From contig WGMH01000004.1 in NCBI GenBank assembly GCA_016125165.1, positions 329,614 to 393,613 on the forward strand: DNA of 64,000 bases, in the 5' to 3' direction. Made by a program: the position numbers and the translations under genes. The notes below the pieces were generated by a model, which saw only the letters and a list, made by a program, of their open reading frames with translations, was not told where the DNA came from and made no database searches. Shown piece after piece: positions 60,857 through 64,000 of the stretch. The stretch is from Alphaproteobacteria bacterium. Lineage in GTDB: Bacteria; Pseudomonadota; Alphaproteobacteria; Micropepsales; Micropepsaceae. Position 1 is the first letter of the stretch. Each line of letters begins with the position of its first letter.

Positions 60857-61375
60857 TTACCCGATTTTGGGGCGGCTCAAACCTTCGAGATAGCGGTATT
60901 CGTGCCAGGTCAGCGCGATGACAACCACATCGACGACCGTCACAAACACGAGCAGGGCCGAATGCGTGAAATAGAATCGATAAAGTTGATAGACGATGAA
61001 GAGGCCAAACACGACCATCGCCGTCGGATAGTACCAGAGCCGGCGTCGCAGCAAGCCGACGATGAGCCAGAGCTTGATGGCGCCATGACCGAAGAGATAG
61101 GCGGCGGCAAAATGTTGTGCGCTGATGGAGAGAGTCTGGGCGGCGTGCAACAGATAATTCGCCACCAGATCATGCGGGTCTTCTCTGAGTTCGCCCTGCG
61201 TGACGGCATTGGCGAGACCGACCAAAAACTTCTGCGTAAGTAAATAGGCGGCAATTCCACCCAGGATCTCCGTCACCGCAAACGCGCCCTTGAGCCACAG
61301 GCTCAGGACGAAGACGCGACGGATGGTCCTTTCGTCGAGCCATGCACCAATATGAAACTTGCCGTAAACGTTCAT
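60857..61375 (-). CDS. DUF2127 membrane protein
   Basis: A 172-residue inner-membrane protein with four hydrophobic segments (VFVLSLWLKGAFAVTEILGG, then AYLFGHGAIKLWLIVGLL, YYPTAMVVFGLFIVYQLYRF and LLVFVTVVDVVVIALTW). HGAIKLWLIVGLLRR and LTWHEYRYL are typical of DUF2127. The family is of unknown function but is often found with metal-resistance and stress genes. AAGG lies before the ATG at 61375. It stands between the relaxase and the response regulator. Confidence 0.78.
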   Translation of the reverse strand: MNVYGKFHIGAWLDERTIRRVFVLSLWLKGAFAVTEILGGIAAYLLTQKFLVGLANAVTQGELREDPHDLVANYLLHAAQTLSISAQHFAAAYLFGHGAIKLWLIVGLLRRRLWYYPTAMVVFGLFIVYQLYRFYFTHSALLVFVTVVDVVVIALTWHEYRYLEGLSRPKIG

Positions 61376-61640
61376 CCTACCTTCCCCGGTTGGCAGTGGG
61401 AATATTCTGCGATAAAGGATTTTGGTTTGTGTATTCCGGTTATTATCATCACACGTGTGGACCGTGAAACCGGCGCGGCGGATTCTTCGCACTATCCTTT
61501 GCGATAGCTCGACATGGCGAAGCCGACGACACCATCCGAGTCGAGCGTGAGGAAACCGATTGCGATTATAGATGAGGTGACCCGCAAAGATCCGCGATGA
61601 TCTCGCCGGGAAATGAACTTACCTCGTAGCTGAAATCCCA

Positions 61641-63620
61641 CTACGAAATCGATGGCCCGCGCTGACGACCCAGCGTCCAGGAAATCGTCTCCCCGCGCAC
61701 GATCCCGGAAACCTGCTTACCGAGGTTGCGCTCCAGCACCGACCGCCAAGGCACCAGGGTGAACTCGCGGCTCTTTTCGATCAGCGCAAACCGGCCGCTC
61801 GCAAGGTTGAGCGAGCGGCGATAGATGCCGTCGATCCGCTCGCCGCCTTTCGCCTCCACGTAATCAAGTTCGAGTTGCCGCGAAAGCTGGTCGGCCACGC
61901 GTGTCAATTCGCGGCGCCGTAGGACCCCTAGAATATTGGCACGGTAGGTCGTCCGCCCCTGCTCCTCGCGCGCCAAGCCCTGCTCGATCAACCATTGCCG
62001 CCGTTGCGCAAGCGCGTCGCGTATCTCATGGCCGAAGCCGCTTTCGCGTAGCGTCGTCGGCTTGTCTGTGACCAGCTCACGGTCGAGCCAGGTGGCGCCG
62101 TCGGCGCCGAGTTGCTGACCAAGCGGCAAAGTCGATAGCGTCTGCACCGCGACCGGTGCATCCCTTGCCTGGCGCCGCTCATAGGTGGCGGCGCGCGCCA
62201 GATGATCGGGCGCGATGATCCATGTTCCATCGGCTTCCCGCTCGACGCCATCGGTTGCACGCCGGATCGCTTCAAGCCGGCGCACGTGCGTCTCCGCAAA
62301 GGCCGCGCCCGCTGTCGGGTCGTGCCGCAGATGAATATCGACACTATAGCGGCCCCCATTCGCCGCAGCGATTTCGGCAACAGTGCGATCAGCGGCGCGA
62401 GGCCCGGTAGACCTGGGCGAAATCGCCACGATAGAATCCTCGGCAATCGGCTCCGCGGCATCGCCCTTGCCGATCTCGACATAATGGGTTCGTCCGTCCA
62501 CGCCGTCGACAACCAGGTAATGGCGGTCGTTGATCTCATCGGAAAGCCCGCGCCGGACAAGTCGTCCGATGATTGGCCCAACGTGTGGATCAGAGGGATC
62601 GTAGATGGCGTAATCGGCGGCAGCGCGGGATAAGCCTTTTTCCGCCAAATCGCGATGCAACGCCTTGATGATGTCGCCGCGCTCGCCCATGCGGCGCAAC
62701 GTCGTCTCCAGCTCTTGTGACAATCGCCACTGTCCCGTCCCCGCTTCTTCGGCAAGACCGAGACGCCTCAATTTCTGCAAGCGTCCGGCCCGCAGGCTTT
62801 GCTGAAACGCATCCTTATGCGTCGCCCGAACAAGACCGTCATCGCCGCGCTCGCGCAGCAGCGTCCGGTCGATGCTGGTAAAGCGTTCCCGGTTCACTTC
62901 CTCGCGCAACCGGTCCTCGATCTCAAAGTCGGACCTGGGCCCCAGGTCGAGGCGCACAATCTCAGCGGCACGCTCACGCATACCATGGGTGACGTATTCG
63001 CGGGCGATGATGAGGTCCTTGTTGCGGTCGGTCTTGCCACGGACGATGACATGGCTATGGGCATGACCCGTGTTGTAGTGATCGACCGCCACCCAATCGA
63101 GCCCGGTGCCGAGGTCTTCCTCCATCTGGCTCATCAGCCGGCGGATAAATGGTCTGAGGTCGTCGTATTCCACGCCGTCCTCGGCCGAGACGATGAAGCG
63201 GAACTGGTGCCGGTCGCCCTCGCTGCGTTCGAGAAACGCCTTGCCGTCGGCCCGATCCTGGTCGGCGGAATAGAGCCGCCCGGGTTCGCCTTGGCGGGTG
63301 ACGCCGTCGCGCTGGACATAGCGCAGATGCGCGTCGGCCGCCTTCATGGCGTTGCCGGCGAGCTTGACGATGCGCGATTTGATGATGACCCGGCGCTGGC
63401 GGTAGGCGGCGTAACGGTCGCGCGACGACAGCACGCGGCCGACGCCGGCACCGCGCCCGATCCGGCTGCCGCTGAAACGGCGTGCCGATCGACCGCTGTG
63501 GCGAACGCCGCCGGCTAGCGCCACGGCGCGCAGCACTTGGTGCAGATAGCGGGTGCCGCGCTTGCTGCCGCGGGAGCGGATTCGTCCGAGCCTTGGTTCG
63601 AAGTCGTCGTCGCGTGTCAT
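61641..63620 (-). CDS. Relaxase (VirD2/DUF3363-like, mobilisation protein)
   Basis: A 659-residue relaxase that nicks DNA at oriT. The metal-binding His motif is visible as DHYNTGHAHSHVIVRGK (two His of HxHxH type, near residues 170-186), preceded by VEYDDLRPFIRRLMSQME. Candidate catalytic Tyr residues lie in the N-terminal region SRDRYAAYRQRR. The C-terminal DUF3363 part is long. MTRDDDF at 63620 is the usual start of the family; an earlier start at 63680 is rejected. It is separated from traG by the efflux cargo. Confidence 0.87.
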   Translation of the reverse strand: MTRDDDFEPRLGRIRSRGSKRGTRYLHQVLRAVALAGGVRHSGRSARRFSGSRIGRGAGVGRVLSSRDRYAAYRQRRVIIKSRIVKLAGNAMKAADAHLRYVQRDGVTRQGEPGRLYSADQDRADGKAFLERSEGDRHQFRFIVSAEDGVEYDDLRPFIRRLMSQMEEDLGTGLDWVAVDHYNTGHAHSHVIVRGKTDRNKDLIIAREYVTHGMRERAAEIVRLDLGPRSDFEIEDRLREEVNRERFTSIDRTLLRERGDDGLVRATHKDAFQQSLRAGRLQKLRRLGLAEEAGTGQWRLSQELETTLRRMGERGDIIKALHRDLAEKGLSRAAADYAIYDPSDPHVGPIIGRLVRRGLSDEINDRHYLVVDGVDGRTHYVEIGKGDAAEPIAEDSIVAISPRSTGPRAADRTVAEIAAANGGRYSVDIHLRHDPTAGAAFAETHVRRLEAIRRATDGVEREADGTWIIAPDHLARAATYERRQARDAPVAVQTLSTLPLGQQLGADGATWLDRELVTDKPTTLRESGFGHEIRDALAQRRQWLIEQGLAREEQGRTTYRANILGVLRRRELTRVADQLSRQLELDYVEAKGGERIDGIYRRSLNLASGRFALIEKSREFTLVPWRSVLERNLGKQVSGIVRGETISWTLGRQRGPSIS

Positions 63621-63725
63621 AGCGCTGCGCCGAAACGGAAAATCGACTGCGAATACGAGCATGACGCGTCGAACGCCCATCGAAAATCGGCGCCATCGAC
63701 ATGCAACAATATCAGCGCCTTACAC

Positions 63726-63820
63726 GCGCATGGCGCCATGCGCCGGACCATGACGCCATTGGCGACACCGAGAAAGGATGTGCAGACAGACACTTGCGCG
63801 CCATCTTCCGAAGATGGCGC
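63726..63820. promoter_or_regulatory. Palindrome cluster upstream of the relaxase (oriT or operators)
   Basis: Three palindromes share a GCGCCAT core: an 18-base perfect one at 63726-63743 (GCGCATGGC and its complement), a short one at 63754-63764 (CGCCA, one base, TGGCG), and an 11+1+11-base perfect one at 63798-63820. They lie 106-200 bases before the relaxase ATG, where oriT or an autoregulatory operator is expected. No nick site is identified. Confidence 0.5.
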
Positions 63821-63859
63821 CATTGTTTCATCTTGCCTTACGCGGCGCCCTCTCCACTG

Positions 63860-64000
63860 GTAAGCGTCCATTGTTCGCACATGTCCGTTTTCAAACAAAA
63901 AAGATTGTTGTTCCCGTTTGGTGCGGGAGGCGTTCTGAAGAACGCGCGAAGGTCAGTTTGGGATCACTGACGGCTGCCAATTCCACGGCAGCAATTCGTC
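63860..64000 (-). mobile_element. IS66-family insertion element (one end, continues past right edge)
   Basis: The sequence beginning GTAAGCGTCCATTG at 63860 has the GTAAGCG terminus of IS66-type inverted repeats. It is followed by the end of a leftward transposase frame (63953). The element would run beyond 64000. It sits 240 bases from the relaxase start. Confidence 0.55.
63953..64000 (-). CDS. IS66-type transposase C-terminus (partial)
   Basis: The leftward frame ends at a TGA at 63953-63955. The 15 readable residues end DELLPWNWQPSVIPN, which matches the conserved end of IS66 TnpC proteins (DELLPW). Only the very end lies in the window, so identity rests on this motif and on the adjacent GTAAGCG terminus. 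Confidence 0.5.
   Translation of the reverse strand, partial: DELLPWNWQPSVIPN

Larger units (their letters stand above)
37844..64000. mobile_element. Integrative conjugative element (one end and conjugation region, continues beyond right edge)
   Basis: The element is inferred from an att core at the left end, a full Trb-type mating-pair cluster with coupling protein, a relaxase, an accessory toxin-antitoxin pair and metal efflux cargo, all to the right of the core. No integrase is in the window; it is expected near the intact tRNA-Phe past 64 kb. The conjugation genes run leftward. An IS66-type element has entered near the right edge of the window. Confidence 0.6.

Overview
The window is high-G+C DNA from a proteobacterium, most likely an alphaproteobacterium. 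The evidence is a tRNA-Phe-type attachment core of alphaproteobacterial sequence, a MucR/Ros-type regulator, a PAS_5 domain, and a Trb conjugation cluster ending in DUF2274 and DUF736. TonB-dependent receptors and repeated acyl-CoA genes suggest a free-living degrader. No species can be named. The window falls into a chromosomal part (about 1-37.8 kb) and the end of an integrative conjugative element (37.8 kb to beyond the right edge).

Chromosomal part. A secreted gluzincin-like protease gene runs off the left edge. From 1.2 to 27.8 kb lies a catabolic island. It contains three phytanoyl-CoA-dioxygenase-type hydroxylases, three amidase-signature enzymes, two acyl-CoA ligases, two acyl-CoA dehydrogenases, two crotonase-fold enzymes, a thiolase-like protein, a C45-type Ntn hydrolase, an SCP2-like protein, a SnoaL-like protein, two TetR regulators, an ECF sigma factor, a GPH-type transporter and a TonB receptor. 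Two divergent operons meet near 13.9 kb. The rightward one carries a small-molecule kinase followed by a class III PLP enzyme that resembles ethanolamine-phosphate and phosphohydroxylysine phospho-lyases. My reading, as inference, is uptake of an N-acyl compound, amide hydrolysis, beta-oxidation of the acyl part, and kinase plus phospho-lyase removal of an amino-alcohol part.

From 28.0 to 36.3 kb six genes run in one direction: two GT39-type membrane glycosyltransferases, a GT2 polyprenyl-phosphate glycosyltransferase, an ECF sigma factor, a FecR anti-sigma factor and a STN-domain TonB receptor. The GT2, sigma and second GT39 genes overlap by 4 nt, so lipid-linked glycosylation and cell-surface signalling appear to share an operon. 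An AT-rich stretch (36.3-37.8 kb) holds a small membrane protein gene bounded by perfect 19-bp inverted repeats.

Mobile part. A 20-bp copy of a tRNA-Phe 3' end with ATACCAAC arm-type repeats marks one end of the element. Inside it are regulators (XRE, a PAS_5-MucR fusion, a C-protein-like XRE), an AbiE type IV toxin-antitoxin pair, the Trb mating-pair genes in the order traG-RHH-trbBCDEJLFGI-DUF2274-DUF736 (transcribed leftward), a metal-type RND efflux operon with its two-component system and a DUF2127 membrane protein, and a relaxase. Palindromes upstream of the relaxase may be oriT or operators. An IS66-type element enters at the right edge. The integrase and the intact tRNA are expected beyond 64 kb.
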